DNA of 64,000 nucleotides from Kalaharituber pfeilii (GCA_015179045.1 WHUZ01000093.1:161916-225915), one strand, 5' to 3'; shown: positions 33,630 to 44,811, counted from the stretch's first letter. Notes: generated by a model not told the origin, from the sequence alone. Program-made: numbers and translations.

Positions 33630-35881
33630 GAGGGAGCTATGGTGCTCCGACCGACTATGGGGAAGCGACCGAGCAAAAAGGGAATTGTGACACAGGGGTA
33701 GTCTTAGTGATAGTCTTCTTTCTGAAGGCGACAGCCATGTAGATAGGTATACATCAACAAAATGGTGAAGTCAAAGTCGAAGTTTAAGGACCCGGAGTCA
33801 GATATGAATAGAGCAATTGATTTTGCTCGCAAAAATCCAGATGTGAAAAGATCCTCAGTTGCGCATCAGTTCGGAGTGAATCAAGTGACCTTACGGCGAA
33901 GACTTAATGGTACACAAAAAGCAAGACGCCATGCACATGTAGAGCAACAATTGCTGTCTGCAGGAGAAGAAAATCTATTGTTGAGTGGTGTGAAATTATG
34001 GCAGATATGGGATTTCCTTGTCATATTCCTCCTATGTTGGAATCCATGGTGATATTGGTACTAAAGTCACGAAATGTTTCACGAATTTTTATTGGGCAAC
34101 AATGGTATCAGCGCTTTTTAGCACGGCATCCAGATATTCAATATCGTTATGTTCAATATTTGGAGCGAGCTAGAGCATCTAAATCTGCAGATGCTGCAAC
34201 TCAGGCAGATTTTTATGATAAGCTTGCAAAGTTACTACGGCGATTTGGGATTCAGAAGCAAGATCTTTGGAATTGTGATGAGAAAGGAATTACAGTTGGA
34301 GTTATGGCAGGGCGGAGAAAAGCAATTGTACGAGCAGGCAAAAGACAACCACAAGCAGTTGGAGAGGGCAATCGGGATTTTGTTACAGTATTAGAAACTG
34401 TTAATGCGGCTGGTGATGTTTTGCCTCCATTTGTGGTATGGTCAGCAGGGTCACATCGTGATGGATATTATGGACGTGGGGGTGTTCATAATGAGGCTGC
34501 ATCATTTGCTTATAGTCCCAATGGCTATATGGATGATGAATTAGGTCTACAATATATGATCAGTCATTTTGATAAGCTCACTCGAAGATCACCTCCACCT
34601 GGCAGTCTTTATCCAGATCGCATCCCATCTCGCTGCTTAATTGTTGATGGACATAGTTCGCATATCCATTACAGTGTTGTAGACTATGCATTAAAGAACA
34701 ATATTCATATGCTATGTCTTCCGCCACATTCTACACACCTTATGCAACCGCTTGATGTTGGCTTATTCTCTCCACTTCAGACTGCTTATGATAATCAACT
34801 TCGAGATTGGATATACGACAATCCTACCAAGATTCTCCGCAAACCTGACTTCTGGGTTCTCCTTAGTGCTGCACGGAAGCTTACCTATACTAAAGAGAAC
34901 ATTATTTCATCTTAGGAGGCAAGTGGTTGTTTTCCTATCAATGCTGATAGGATTACTACCGAACAGTTCTTATCTGAGGTGCAACCTTCCCCAGAAATAC
35001 CACCATCACCTCAACAACTCAAAACTCTCCATCAACAAGTCCGAGCAACCTTAAATATACCTACTCAGCTTCAGTTGCTGGATCAATATCACGAATTTGC
35101 TGAGCAGAAACTCCAGAAGTACCGGACTATTGAGCCTAACAACAAAGTGCTACAAAACTTCCGACATGGCAAAGTGTCGGAACCCACCTCACTCAGAGTC
35201 ATTAATGGAGGCAGAGTGTTAGATCGCGACTATGTAATCAAGGAGCAGGCTCGAATTGCTGAAGTTCAGAAGAAGGAAGAAGAGAAGGCTGCACGCAAAC
35301 AAGCAAGAGAACTTGCAAAGGCACAAAAACGTATCAGCAACTCTACTATCACTAGCCAAGCTACACTTACCACTTCTGGGACTGCCACTCAACATCCAGT
35401 TGGATCACCGGTACGGCATATTGAAGTTGGGTACCTTGCTCCAGCAGAACAATACCAAATGTATCGGGAACTTCAATTTTTCCAGTACACAATAGGTACA
35501 AAATCTCCATTCCATAGTACCCCTATCTCTTATTTATATTGCCTTGTCATTCCTATGCCCTTTAACTAACATTTCCAGGTCCGGGTGGTGTAGGATATGA
35601 CCAAAAAGTGTAGGTGGTGGGCGTTGGTTAAGCTGGGGGGGGGTGGATTGTAGGACTGCGCTATGTTGTGCTCAATTTCTTTCTCTAATATACCTGTATT
35701 TTAATTATTAGGCTTTTTTTCTATTGTCGCTAGGTCATATTCACTTAAATTCATTTTTATTTCCACCCGCAAGGCATGGTTGTTGTGTTGTTCAATGTTG
35801 CGTTGAGGTGCGGGGATCACAAATTTGGCCAAATTTGGTCGGTCGCTTCTCCATAGTCGGTCGGAGTACCATAGCTCCCTC
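33630..35881 (+). mobile_element. Pogo-family DNA transposon, 2252 bp
   Basis: The terminal inverted repeats begin GAGGGAGCTATGG and extend to about 48 nt with 3 mismatches (33630-33677 and the reverse of 35834-35881). TA dinucleotides at 33628-33629 and 35882-35883 form the target duplication. A DDE transposase gene in plus orientation fills the interior. Ends are well preserved although the transposase is broken, so insertion is fairly recent. Confidence 0.9.
33762..35569 (+). pseudogene. Pogo-type DDE transposase, two lesions
   Basis: The N-terminus carries a psq-type helix-turn-helix (VKRSSVAHQFGVNQVTLRRR), then a CENP-B-like DNA-binding part (QQWYQRFLARHPDI). The DDE catalytic domain shows LWNCDEKGI (first Asp), CLIVDGHSSHIH (second Asp) and HSTHLMQPLDVGLFSPLQ (third Asp). 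The C-terminal part is Lys/Glu/Ala-rich. Two lesions break it: a 1-nt frameshift near 33977, after AGEENL, and a TAG at 34913-34915 where Trp is expected (TGG to TAG). Reading otherwise continues in the same frame to 35569. It would excise and integrate DNA at TA; this copy cannot make full-length enzyme without another source. Confidence 0.85.
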
Positions 35882-35883
35882 TA

Positions 35884-36750
35884 CTTCGCTATATGTACTC
35901 GCTGATTCGGAAAGTATTGGAACGCTGCATAAATTGTGTGCGCTATTCGCCTTTTGGAATTATTGAGAAATTCTTGGATCATTGTGGGGGTTAGAAGTTA
36001 TACCTCGTCTGATACTCAGCAATTATCTCAGTTGACTTGAGTTATATTAGAGTTCTTGATATCAAATGGCAAGCTTTGAGTGTCCCAGCAGATGATATTC
36101 CCATGCCTGAATTGTGACTCCCTCCTAACAATGGATTTTTCAAATCTAAGGAAGTTCAAGACATGATCAGTGGCATTGCTTGAGAGTTAGAGAACCTGTG
36201 TTGAGTATTTTTCTGTATTGAAATTAAAGCTCTTTGATCGACACTTACTTCCAGGTTCTTCACGTTTATTGGGTATTCAACGCATGAGTTCATTGGAAAG
36301 GTTTGTGGACTGGGTTGAGATTCTGATGAAACTCCATTATTATGACTTTAATACAAGCTCTCACAACTCTAATAAAATACAGCCTCAATGTTTCAAAAAG
36401 CAGTAAGTATCCGGGCTTACGCCTATGCAATGTAGCAGATGTAACACTAGTAACCTTATACTACTCAATGGTGGGGAAGGGGGACAATATCAGCGGCAGC
36501 TGACTTGATATATAACGATAGCACTATTCAGGTTTCGAAGGGTCATAAACCAGAACTGCGGATGGATCAAATAGGTTTAACAATTAGTATGATCTTCAAT
36601 ATACTTCTTGACATGCTGTTGCTGTACCGGCAAAGCGCGGCATCTTTAAACTGGGCACGAGACTAGCTCGAGACGGTATCTTGGGGACTGGAACAATTTA
36701 GTACTTCACAGAAGAAGTACCAAAAGTACGAGAACACTTTGAATATCCAT
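35884..36750. other. Intergenic, no gene recognised
   Basis: AT-rich, with no recognisable domain in either strand. It ends at the outer boundary of the left arm of the large inverted duplication. Confidence 0.4.
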
Positions 36751-37184
36751 ATTTTGAATATCTGTATTAAAGCAAAAACAAAATACAATAAACAACCGAA
36801 GAAAACAAAAAAAAACTCAAAAAAAACTCAAAAAAACGAATGCCAGAAACCAAAAAGCAATAACCAAAAAAGCTCCAAAACAGGATTCTTTTGAGACCGC
36901 AGTTATCGAAGTCCCTTAAAAACATTACCGTCCTCCTACGTCTCCAAACCTCCCATTCTCCTCGCATATCAAGTTGGTATTCTGGTCCCTCAGTTGCCAA
37001 AAGCTAGGAAAGCCCTGCTTGTCTACATTATTTTTTCCGGTACAACGGTGACTTTAATTAGGGTCATTACCGCCCCGCGTGGTATCGGCTCTGCAAACAA
37101 AGGTTATTTGGCAGCATCCTAGCTTTTTACAGCACGAGGGAATAGCAGGGCGGCGGGATACATGCCTACCTAGACGGCATCCAG

Positions 37185-38642
37185 TTATCTGCAGCCATGA
37201 AGCCGCTTGTAATTCCCACACGGGATATGGGAACGTCCCCCGGATGGGATGGCGTGGGAGGCGGAGGAGATAGAAGGGGCAGGGTTATGAGTGCTGCGGT
37301 GCAGTCTCTGATAACTCCCAGGAGGAATGTGGAAGCGCCCTCCGGAAGCGATAACATGGGAGGAAGCTGTGGAGGTGATAGAGGCAGGGGGGATGACATG
37401 ACAGCTGCCATGCAGCTTCTGATAATTCTCACGTGGAATGTGAGAACGCCCCCCGGAGGGGACAATATGGGAGGGAGTGGTGGGGGTGGTGGAGGTGGTG
37501 GAGGTGGAGGGAAGGCCAGGACAGCTGCCATGCAGCTTCTTATAATTCCCATGAGAGATACAGGAGCGTCCTCCAGACGGGACAGCATAGGAGGAGTCAG
37601 TGGAAGTGGTGGAGCTGGTGGGAAGAGGGACACGGGAGCTGCCGTGCAGCTTCTTATAATTCCCACGAGGGATGTTGGAGCGCCCCCCAGATGGGACGGC
37701 GACAGATAAGGTGAAGGAGGGGGAGGTTGTGGATGAAGCAAGGGGAGGGATACGAGAGCTGCTATGCAGCTTCTGGTAGTTCCCACGAGGAATGTGGGAA
37801 CGCCTGCTAGACGGGAGGGCGTAGGATAAGGCTGTAGAGGTGGCGGAGTAGGTAGAGAAGGCGGGGAGAGGAACACGAGAGCTGCCGTGCAGCTTCTCAT
37901 AATTTCCACGAGGGACGTTAGAGAGTCCTCCAGAGGGGGAAGAAACCGATGAGGTGAAGGAAGCGGTGGATACGGAGGAGGAGGTGGTGGTGGATACGAG
38001 GGGGTGAGGGGCACGAGAGCTTCTCTGGAGGCTCCCATAAGTCTTACGAGGGATGTGAGAGCGTCTCCCAGAGGGGGTGGGTTGAGGGACACGAGAGCTA
38101 CCGTGCAGCGTCTCGTAACTCCCACGAGGGACGTGGCAGCGTCCCCCTGAGGGAACAGCGGCAGAGGAGGCGGAGGAGGTAGAATAGGCAAGGGCAGCAG
38201 CAGGGGCACGAGAGCCACCGTGTAGCTTCTGATAATCTCCACGAGGAACATGGGAGCGTCCTCCAGAGGGGATGGCATGGGAGGAGGTGGTGGAAGTGAT
38301 GGAGGAGGCAGGGGGGTATACACGACTAGAGCCGCTGTGCAGCTTCTCATGATCCCCATAGGGGACATTAATGGAGGAGGCCCTACTCATGAAGTCTTCT
38401 TCCGCCCCCTCACAGTAGGGCTTAAGCGATGTAACCCAAACTGCGACGCGATGCATCACATCAAACCAGCCTGGATTCTCCTCCTGTACCAGAGGTCTTC
38501 TCATCGCTTTTGCCTTTGAGGCCAGCGTGGGCTGCATGTACCTTGGGGTTCCTTTCACGACTTTACGAGCGATGGGAGCGCGAGCAGTAGCAGTGGCAGC
38601 AGCGGGAGCCGCACCAGACTTCTTTACGATCTTTCCAGCCAT
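37185..38642 (-). CDS. Repeat protein with (S/G)GRSHIPRGNYxKLHG array
   Basis: 485 residues, no intron. The N-terminus is basic and Ala-rich (MAGKIVKKSGAAPAAATATA), then a short unique part (VMHRVAVWVTSLKPYCEGAE). From about residue 85 to the end come about 11 copies of a motif close to SGGRSHIPRGNYQKLHGSSR, spaced by Ser/Thr/Ala/Pro linkers of variable length. No known fold is recognised. Each repeat contains S-x-(I/V)-P-R, which resembles the SxIP motif by which proteins bind EB1 at microtubule plus ends; that link is a hypothesis. TATA module at 38831-38858. A broken second copy lies at 45005. Long open frames in other phases over the same DNA are a by-product of the repeat composition. 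Confidence 0.75.
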   Translation of the reverse strand: MAGKIVKKSGAAPAAATATARAPIARKVVKGTPRYMQPTLASKAKAMRRPLVQEENPGWFDVMHRVAVWVTSLKPYCEGAEEDFMSRASSINVPYGDHEKLHSGSSRVYPPASSITSTTSSHAIPSGGRSHVPRGDYQKLHGGSRAPAAALAYSTSSASSAAVPSGGRCHVPRGSYETLHGSSRVPQPTPSGRRSHIPRKTYGSLQRSSRAPHPLVSTTTSSSVSTASFTSSVSSPSGGLSNVPRGNYEKLHGSSRVPLPAFSTYSATSTALSYALPSSRRSHIPRGNYQKLHSSSRIPPLASSTTSPSFTLSVAVPSGGRSNIPRGNYKKLHGSSRVPLPTSSTTSTDSSYAVPSGGRSCISHGNYKKLHGSCPGLPSTSTTSTTPTTPSHIVPSGGRSHIPRENYQKLHGSCHVIPPASITSTASSHVIASGGRFHIPPGSYQRLHRSTHNPAPSISSASHAIPSGGRSHIPCGNYKRLHGCR

Positions 38643-38830
38643 CTCAAATGTGCAGGATTTGTAACTTTATTGATCTATTTTACGAACAAGGATCACGAAA
38701 AGGTAGAATTTGAGCGGTTTTGAGTACGATAAGGACAAGTTACGTGGGGTTTTGAGGGTGTCAGCGAAAATTTTGTGCGAGCGAGGACGATGAGAGTGAG
38801 GAAACGGGGGACAGGAGCATGAGCTCTAAC

Positions 38831-38858
38831 TGGAGGGGTGCGGGTTTGCTATATACTC
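38831..38858 (-). promoter_or_regulatory. Shared TATA core module (left-arm gene)
   Basis: Read on the minus strand: AGTATATAGCAAACCCGCAC followed by CCCTCCA. The TATA lies about 213 nt before the ATG. The same module, at nearly the same distance, precedes the genes starting at 42308 and 45005. Confidence 0.7.
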
Positions 38859-39000
38859 TGTTAGCGTGCTTTTGGGGGAGGCTATACGGTATTGGAAGAG
38901 ATGTGGAAAAGGAAATGGCTGGTGAGTTTGATGGTGGAGGATTTCCTATTATGGAGGTGTAACAAACAAGGTTAACCGAGGCGAAGGACCATTACAGGGA

Positions 39001-41072
39001 CAGCACGTGATTTCATACCAAGGTACTGTAAGCGAAACTCGAGGTACTAACCTAGTCAGCGTCTGGTTACGAGACTAGTACTAACCGATGCAGAGTGCCA
39101 GATGAGACTAGATTGCCAGCCAGCCGACAGTACCTACCTACATACTGTATGTACCTCGAACAGAAGGGGTGAACCTGAATTTTAGAGAGAGGACGCCTAC
39201 TTACGTCAAGTATGCAAGTATTTCTTGAAAGATACATATGTGGTGATGCGAAACTGGAAGGGAAGGAACTTGAGCTGGAATATATTCGTTGCAGACTTAC
39301 TACAACGCCGACGTTAGAAGTAACAACTCACCATATGTAAATTGCTTGTAAGTGTATACTGCTACTCGATCTCCACTAAATTATATCCATCAAAATTATC
39401 CATAAAGTGTACATTAATACCCTATACAGCAATCTTCCAAAATCGGTAGGAAGACGGTTCAGGGTAATGATACGTTATGCAGGCTGCCGACTTGTGGTCA
39501 CTATTGGACTGCATAAATATTGCGACATGAGGATTAGAATAAGGTCAAGTGTAAACTGTCAATGTCGTGTGCTCGTGGGGCAGTGGACGCGTTGTGCAGT
39601 TGTAATGTCGTATCAATATGGCCCACGAAGCAACCGCGTAGTGTGGAGTAGCTTAGTCAGCCACTAAGCGGTAGTCTGGTTCGAGACTGCGAAATCAAAA
39701 GGAGGACGTCCTGTGCAGCAGATGGTTATGAAGGACGTCCATACTGTTTTTCGATCTATCACTGGGACATGAGAAACAACCACCAAAGTAGCATGAGGCA
39801 ATGCCAATTTGTGAAACGGGTGGTAAAAATTCTCACAGAAGCCGCATAGAATGAAGGCATCCGAGCACCTCCTTTCCGCGTCGAGCAGCCACAGCATTGC
39901 ACGTCATAGCTGACAGGACCACGGTACCACCTCTCACCATGTGTGCTATTATTGTGTCAATAGGTATGGTAACAACTGACTACTCTCTCTAGATCACTTA
40001 ACAATCGCGGACTCGCCCTAGATTGTCAGCTCCTAGACATGAGATCAATTGGGGAGATAATATATGCAAGTTCATGCTAGTGCACAAGAATTCGACAGCA
40101 CTTGAGACATTCAATTTTATAAAATCCCGTTGAGCTACAATTTACTAACTGGTCCAGTCTGCTGTACCTTGATTAGATATCGGGGCGGTTTTAAATGCTG
40201 CTCATTCTGGATACGGGATTCCTTGGAGAATACGAAGGGGCTTTAAAGAGCGTTGATGGCGAGCTATTTCTCGTATTGAGGGGCTTCTCAGCTTCAATGG
40301 TCCTTGCCTGTTCGCCGGCGGGGGGTCACTGGTTCATGATGGTAAGATAGGGGGTCAACTTTGACTACTTTGCTGATTGCGCTGAAATATTTAGGTTTCG
40401 TATTATAGTCCATTTGTCTTACTCACGGTCCTTAGCATTCAGATTACGGCATGCTGCAAAAACATAGAGCGTGCTAAGGGCATGCAACAGACAACCATCA
40501 CCTTCCAAAAGTAACTCATGTTCCCACAAATGTGCGGAAATACGAATAGGGATCCGCAGCCTCTCTTGTTTCTATTTATCTCTAGGATATGCAAAAGGAA
40601 ATATTTACAGTACAAGGCACCGTTTACGTTCGACAGACGAACCCACAAATACACACGTTTATCACTGTCATAATCTAAACTCTGGTCCTCAGAAACAAAT
40701 GCAGTTTGGATTTAGAACAAGGAACATAACAAGAAGCACACCAAAATCGAAACACGATGAGAAACTGCATACGGCTAATGACAAAAAACAAATACAAAGC
40801 ACAAACAAACGAAAAAAACACGATGACCAACTGTTTTCCCAAACTCCAATACCAATAACCAGTCTACCCACAAAACCCCCAAACGAACACCTTGGAACCA
40901 AAATCCCGTCAACCTATCAAATCCTTTTTCCAAAACGCCATCCTATCGACTTCACTTTGGGACTAGGTTATGTACTTTCCAATACCGATTTTCATTCCAG
41001 CCATGCGCTAATTCACAAGAAGGAACCTTTGTGCTCTACTCCCCTTTAAAATAATAGGCAAGATTATCTTGC
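39001..41072. other. Spacer inside the inverted duplication
   Basis: No gene is recognised. A plus-strand frame at 40471-41049 overlaps the A/C-rich 3' flank of the gene that ends at 41073 and has no domain; it is best read as 3' UTR in antisense. The micro-insertion copy 3 is at 39053-39077; a variant (TAGTCTGGTTCGAGACTG) is near 39671-39688. Confidence 0.45.
39053..39077 (+). repeat. 25-nt micro-insertion with perfect 9-bp TSD, copy 3
   Basis: GTACTAACC at 39044-39052 and again at 39078-39086 bracket exactly 25 nt. The insert starts TAGTC and ends GACTA, a 5-bp terminal inverted repeat, and its last 15 nt are CTGGTTACGAGACTA. Confidence 0.75.
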
Positions 41073-42308
41073 CTATTCCCTCACAACATTCATCGAAATC
41101 TTTCTGGGGATCTTGCATCCCTGGATATACCTTGCAGAAACGGTCCTTGCACTCATGCCCTCAAAGTCCACATTTTCATTTCCCTTCACCGGACGAGGAA
41201 TCATGGAACGCCTGCCTGCGATTCCCCGCTCATGGGAGGCAGCTTTGGCCTCTTCCGCCTTTGTGGAACTAGCAGCATAGTATCCAGACTCAACTCGTTT
41301 CACTGGTGTTGGGATCATAGAGACAAAGCCAGGCTTGGCAGTTTGTTGGTCATAGAAGGAGGTAACCCTGGAATGGATGACTACAGTGCTTGTGGATGCC
41401 ATTTGGGACTGGCAGGGTCTTGGGATTTTGGAGATGAAGCCAGAGAAGGCTGGACTAGCTTCCTCGATGGCTTCAGAACTATATTCACTGCAACTAGAGA
41501 ACCCAGCGGAGCTCTTTGTCTCAGCTTCAGAGCTTGTGATGGATTCTCCATAGGAGGAGACTTCGTAAAGACTAGCAGAAGCTTTATTTTGGAAGGGGGT
41601 AACAATAGTAGTTATGTTATTTTCCACCTTGTTGTCCAAGGCATAGGTAGAAGCAGAAAGATCGCTGTCAACAGCGTTGTGGACGATGTCCTTAATTTCG
41701 CTGCTTTGGACCTCATAGGTTATTGGTTTCTGGGATTGTGCCTCGCACGTGAACTTGGTTTCCTCATCCTTCATCAGAAGCTCAGTGTTTTCGGTATGAT
41801 GCTCACATTCACGATCATAGTACTCGACGTTAAACTGTTCACCGTCGTTTTCATGAATCACAGTAGAAGTAACGGCTGTCTCCAAGCCAAACATAACACG
41901 GAAATTAAAGGGTTTCAAGAACCCGGCTGCCGCTGCAGTGCCAGCAGTCGCCGCAATCCTAGCAGAACGAAGCCCGACGTGAGCAGTAGTAACTGCAGCG
42001 GATCTGTTCGCGAGAGCAAGAATACGAGAAAGGTGAGAGGATGCAACTTGGGGATCCTCCGGGGGAATAGTCATAGAGGGAGTACGAGTAACTTGGGTAG
42101 GTTCCAGTCGAGTGAGTCTGTGACCCTCAGAGCTACGAATGTGGGCTCGAGCTACGAAAGGAACGAAGGCTTTTGTCACTTCTTTTGCTTTCTTTGCCTC
42201 AGTGGGCATTGAATAACGAGGAATATTTGTAGTGAGAACAGGGAGAGTAGGGTAGGACGTGGCAGTCTCAACTGGAAGAGAGACAGCGGTGAACTTTGCA
42301 GCAGCCAT
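41073..42308 (-). CDS. Hypothetical protein with SKIP/SMIP motifs
   Basis: About 411 residues from ATG 42308, chosen because it sits in the same GAG-ATG-GCTG context and the same distance from the TATA module as the left-arm gene; the frame is open upstream but those residues (Pro/Ser/Thr-rich) would lie in the 5' UTR. The N-terminal half is Ala/Thr/Val-rich with a possible amphipathic stretch (ARIAATAGTAAAAGFLKP). The middle is acidic. The C-terminal 130 residues hold four related short motifs: FISKIPRP, FVSMIPTPVKR, RRSMIPRPVK and GCKIPRK. Three fit the SxIP consensus for EB1-type end-binding proteins in a Ser-rich, basic setting. No enzyme domain is recognised. It lies between the two arms of the inverted duplication and uses the same core promoter as the genes in them. 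Confidence 0.65.
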   Translation of the reverse strand: MAAAKFTAVSLPVETATSYPTLPVLTTNIPRYSMPTEAKKAKEVTKAFVPFVARAHIRSSEGHRLTRLEPTQVTRTPSMTIPPEDPQVASSHLSRILALANRSAAVTTAHVGLRSARIAATAGTAAAAGFLKPFNFRVMFGLETAVTSTVIHENDGEQFNVEYYDRECEHHTENTELLMKDEETKFTCEAQSQKPITYEVQSSEIKDIVHNAVDSDLSASTYALDNKVENNITTIVTPFQNKASASLYEVSSYGESITSSEAETKSSAGFSSCSEYSSEAIEEASPAFSGFISKIPRPCQSQMASTSTVVIHSRVTSFYDQQTAKPGFVSMIPTPVKRVESGYYAASSTKAEEAKAASHERGIAGRRSMIPRPVKGNENVDFEGMSARTVSARYIQGCKIPRKISMNVVRE

Positions 42309-42507
42309 CTCGACTTTGCACAAGAAATACGAGGTGTCTTGGGATAAAACTTGTATCAAGGTATTCTGCGGAGCAGCGGGAGTCTTTTGAGCACTTTTGA
42401 GTAAGATCTGAGTGTGGTTTGTGGGAGTTGAGCGCTTTGTGGTATTTGACAGTGGGCTTTGGAACAGTGGGTACGATGGGGTCGAGCGATGGGGAATGCT
42501 GTCCAAG

Positions 42508-42534
42508 TGGAGGGGTACGGGTTTAGTATATAGT
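42508..42534 (-). promoter_or_regulatory. Shared TATA core module (central gene)
   Basis: On the minus strand: CTATATACTAAACCCGTACC followed by CCTCCA, about 222 nt before ATG 42308. It matches the modules at 38831 and 44785. Confidence 0.7.
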
Positions 42535-42559
42535 CGAAAGCGTGGGGCGCAAAGGAAGC

Positions 42560-44300
42560 TATGCCTGGTGGGGATTTGTGGGGAATCGCTATTGAGGGTG
42601 CTGAATTGGGGAAAAATGTGGCTTGGCTAGAAGATCTCTCCGGCTGGGTCGGAGAGGACAGATGAGCGATTAAAAATGGTTTAAGCGACCAGGCCAAGCC
42701 TGCCGCTAGCTTGCCTATATAAGAGTCACTCCTCCCAAGCCCTCAACCAGGCTACTGCGACCTCTCCACATCCTGCAGCAAGCAATGCGATGATTACCAG
42801 ATGCGCACTGGACACACAGCCAGAATACTGGACACATATCGGACCCGACAACAGTTAGTCGGATTAGACTACTAGCGACAGTGTCTCTGTACTTACCAAG
42901 CCAGAAAAGAATCTAAAGACCCCCTTTCTTGTACACCCGGAGATACAGACGACTTACCAGTAACGGCATACAGGATCTGTAGTCTGTTCGTTCACAACAC
43001 AATACCCTTCTGGGTATCCGAGGATTTCCAACACCCGATGGCCGTGATTTCTAAGCCCTATCGGCTGCTTAAGGGGCCTAGCCTAGGTAGTGCACTGCCG
43101 CTCACAAAAAAATACGTATATTTCAGGGATAAGGACACGTCGCCGCAGCTTTCCGTCACAAAAGGCAAGCATACGTGACATTTTAGCCACCGGAATCTGG
43201 GAAATTTGCCGAAATTAGAAACAAGAAAATCTCCCGCGATTCCCTCTGCTGCAGCGCAGTTGTTTACTCGGCGAAACAACGGACGGGTATATGCAAATCA
43301 GGAAGTGGGACCTATTGCTTGGGAATTTATACGATGATACATTTATTATCATGCTTGTGGGGAATGATAAGTGTGTGTTTCGACGGAGATTGACATAAAC
43401 GGGCGGCGGGAAGAGTTGCCAGGTTGTGGGAAAGGGGTCTAAAGATGGCTTGAGTTTGCCACGATAGCCGTTTAGGTGTCTTGGGTTTACACAATAGATG
43501 TGTCCCAGGGAATGTCGGGGGAGCGGTGATTCTTGAAGAGGAGGAAATTACTGAAGTGCTGGAGCTACCTAAAGGGGAAAGCTGAGAAAGGAGTAAATCA
43601 TGTTAGAAGAGCTTAGTGCGTTTTACCGACAAGTGGGTTCCTGAAGAGGAGTAAGCCTAACCGCCACTCGGATGACTGGAATTACTTTACAGGACAAGAA
43701 GGGGTAGAGTGATGGGCAGCACGCGACAAAACGAGCAGGTGAGTGGAGGAGCATGCTTGCGTATGTATAACCCCCCGCGTTCTTGAGACTGAAACGTGTC
43801 GGGAGAGAGCTCTTGGAGAAAAGGAAAATGCGTGCAGAGACAAACTTCATGAAGATGAGCTGCTGGAGGTAGGTACGAGAGAAGACCAACGACGGGGCCA
43901 GGGAAGCCTCGCCTCGCCAAAGAATGTAAGTCTTCACCATCCCTAGTATTAACACAACTCTGAATTGCGCGTCCTGATACCAAGACGGTCAATTATGTAA
44001 TTTATCTATCACCACAGACACACCTATTCTATTCGTTTATTCTGCATGAACTTTTTAATAATGCGACCACGTTACCGAAACTCCGCAGCCCACGACCAAG
44101 TCCGTTACCCTGAAACCATCTCAAACTTTGAAAATCCGCTTCACCAGGTATTTGAAATAATCACCTTTACGGATATAAATTCAGTGGACGAATCTAGTAG
44201 ACAGTATAGGTTTACAAGTTGTCAAGTTGTATATTTATACGGTAGGTCTTTTGTAGAACCCTCGGTGCGGCGTTTTGAGTAGCGTGGTGGACTTGCGATG
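42560..44300. other. Spacer; possible second promoter or solo-LTR piece
   Basis: A TATA box in good context (CCTATATAAGAGTCACTCC, about 42714) is followed by CT-rich sequence and then only very short frames. This resembles the U3-R part of a solo LTR or an orphan promoter, but no LTR termini could be defined. No gene is recognised in 42.8-44.3 kb. Confidence 0.35.
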
Positions 44301-44370
44301 TTTTTTTTTTTTCTTTTTTTCTTTTTTTTATATCAGTACTTGCATGCCGCCCTATGGGCTATGGCGAGGA
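44301..44370 (-). mobile_element. LINE 3' end (antisense)
   Basis: A T-rich tract (with two C interruptions) is followed by GTACTTGCATGCCGCCCTAT and GGGCTATGGCGAGG, close to the 3' UTR of the LINE at 32793. The left flank GACTTGCGATG and right flank GACTTGATG look like an imperfect target duplication. Confidence 0.55.
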
Positions 44371-44784
44371 GACTTGATGTGGAGCTCGTGTCTTTATGAA
44401 TCCCGAGCTTCTGAAATCAGATTAAGCTGCTGAGAGGTATGTCAGCTTATGGGTTCTATTTGTGGTAGGTTGATGAATAGGTTGTAGATAGGTACTTAGG
44501 TAGGTAGGCACTAGGTAGGTAGATATCAATATATATACCTGGCATCTCCGTCGGTTAGTAGCTGAGCTCGCGTCCATCACGATGTATCATACTTACTTAA
44601 GAAATATGTATAGCCATATTTCTTGGCATACTAGTACGCATGTCAATCTGTCACTTTCGAAGGCTCGGTTAACCTAAGGACAAACATCCAAAATAGGAAA
44701 TCCTCCACCATCAAACTCACCAGCCATTTCCTTTTCCACATCTCTTCCAATACCGTATAGCCTCCCCCAAAAGCACGCTACCAG

Positions 44785-44811
44785 AGTATATAGCAAACCC
44801 GTACCCCTCCA
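44785..44811 (+). promoter_or_regulatory. Shared TATA core module (right-arm gene)
   Basis: AGTATATAGCAAACCCGTAC followed by CCCTCCA, about 214 nt before ATG 45005. Confidence 0.7.

Larger units (their letters stand above)
36750..39000. repeat. Left arm of ~2.25-kb inverted duplication
   Basis: This arm is homologous, in reverse, to about 44655-46950. The match includes the promoter, the whole repeat-protein gene and its A/T-rich 3' flank. Inner boundary: GGATTTCCTATTATGGAGG near 38939 matches the reverse of a 44690-44710 segment, and GGTTAACCGAG near 38972 matches CTCGGTTAACC near 44664. The arms are separated by about 5.6 kb. Confidence 0.85.

Noticed and set aside
37166..38368. 400-residue Pro-rich frame on the minus strand overlapping the repeat-protein gene
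   Set aside because: It is the out-of-phase reading of the same tandem repeats; repeat composition keeps several frames open. The SHIPRGNY frame has a defined start context, a matching promoter and conserved motif spacing in the second copy.
40471..41049. 192-residue plus-strand frame
   Set aside because: No domain; A/C-rich composition explained by the antisense of the 3' flank of the 41073-42308 gene.
42700..43000. Solo LTR around the TATATAAG at 42715
   Set aside because: No paired TG...CA ends or 5-bp duplication could be found; mentioned only as a possibility.
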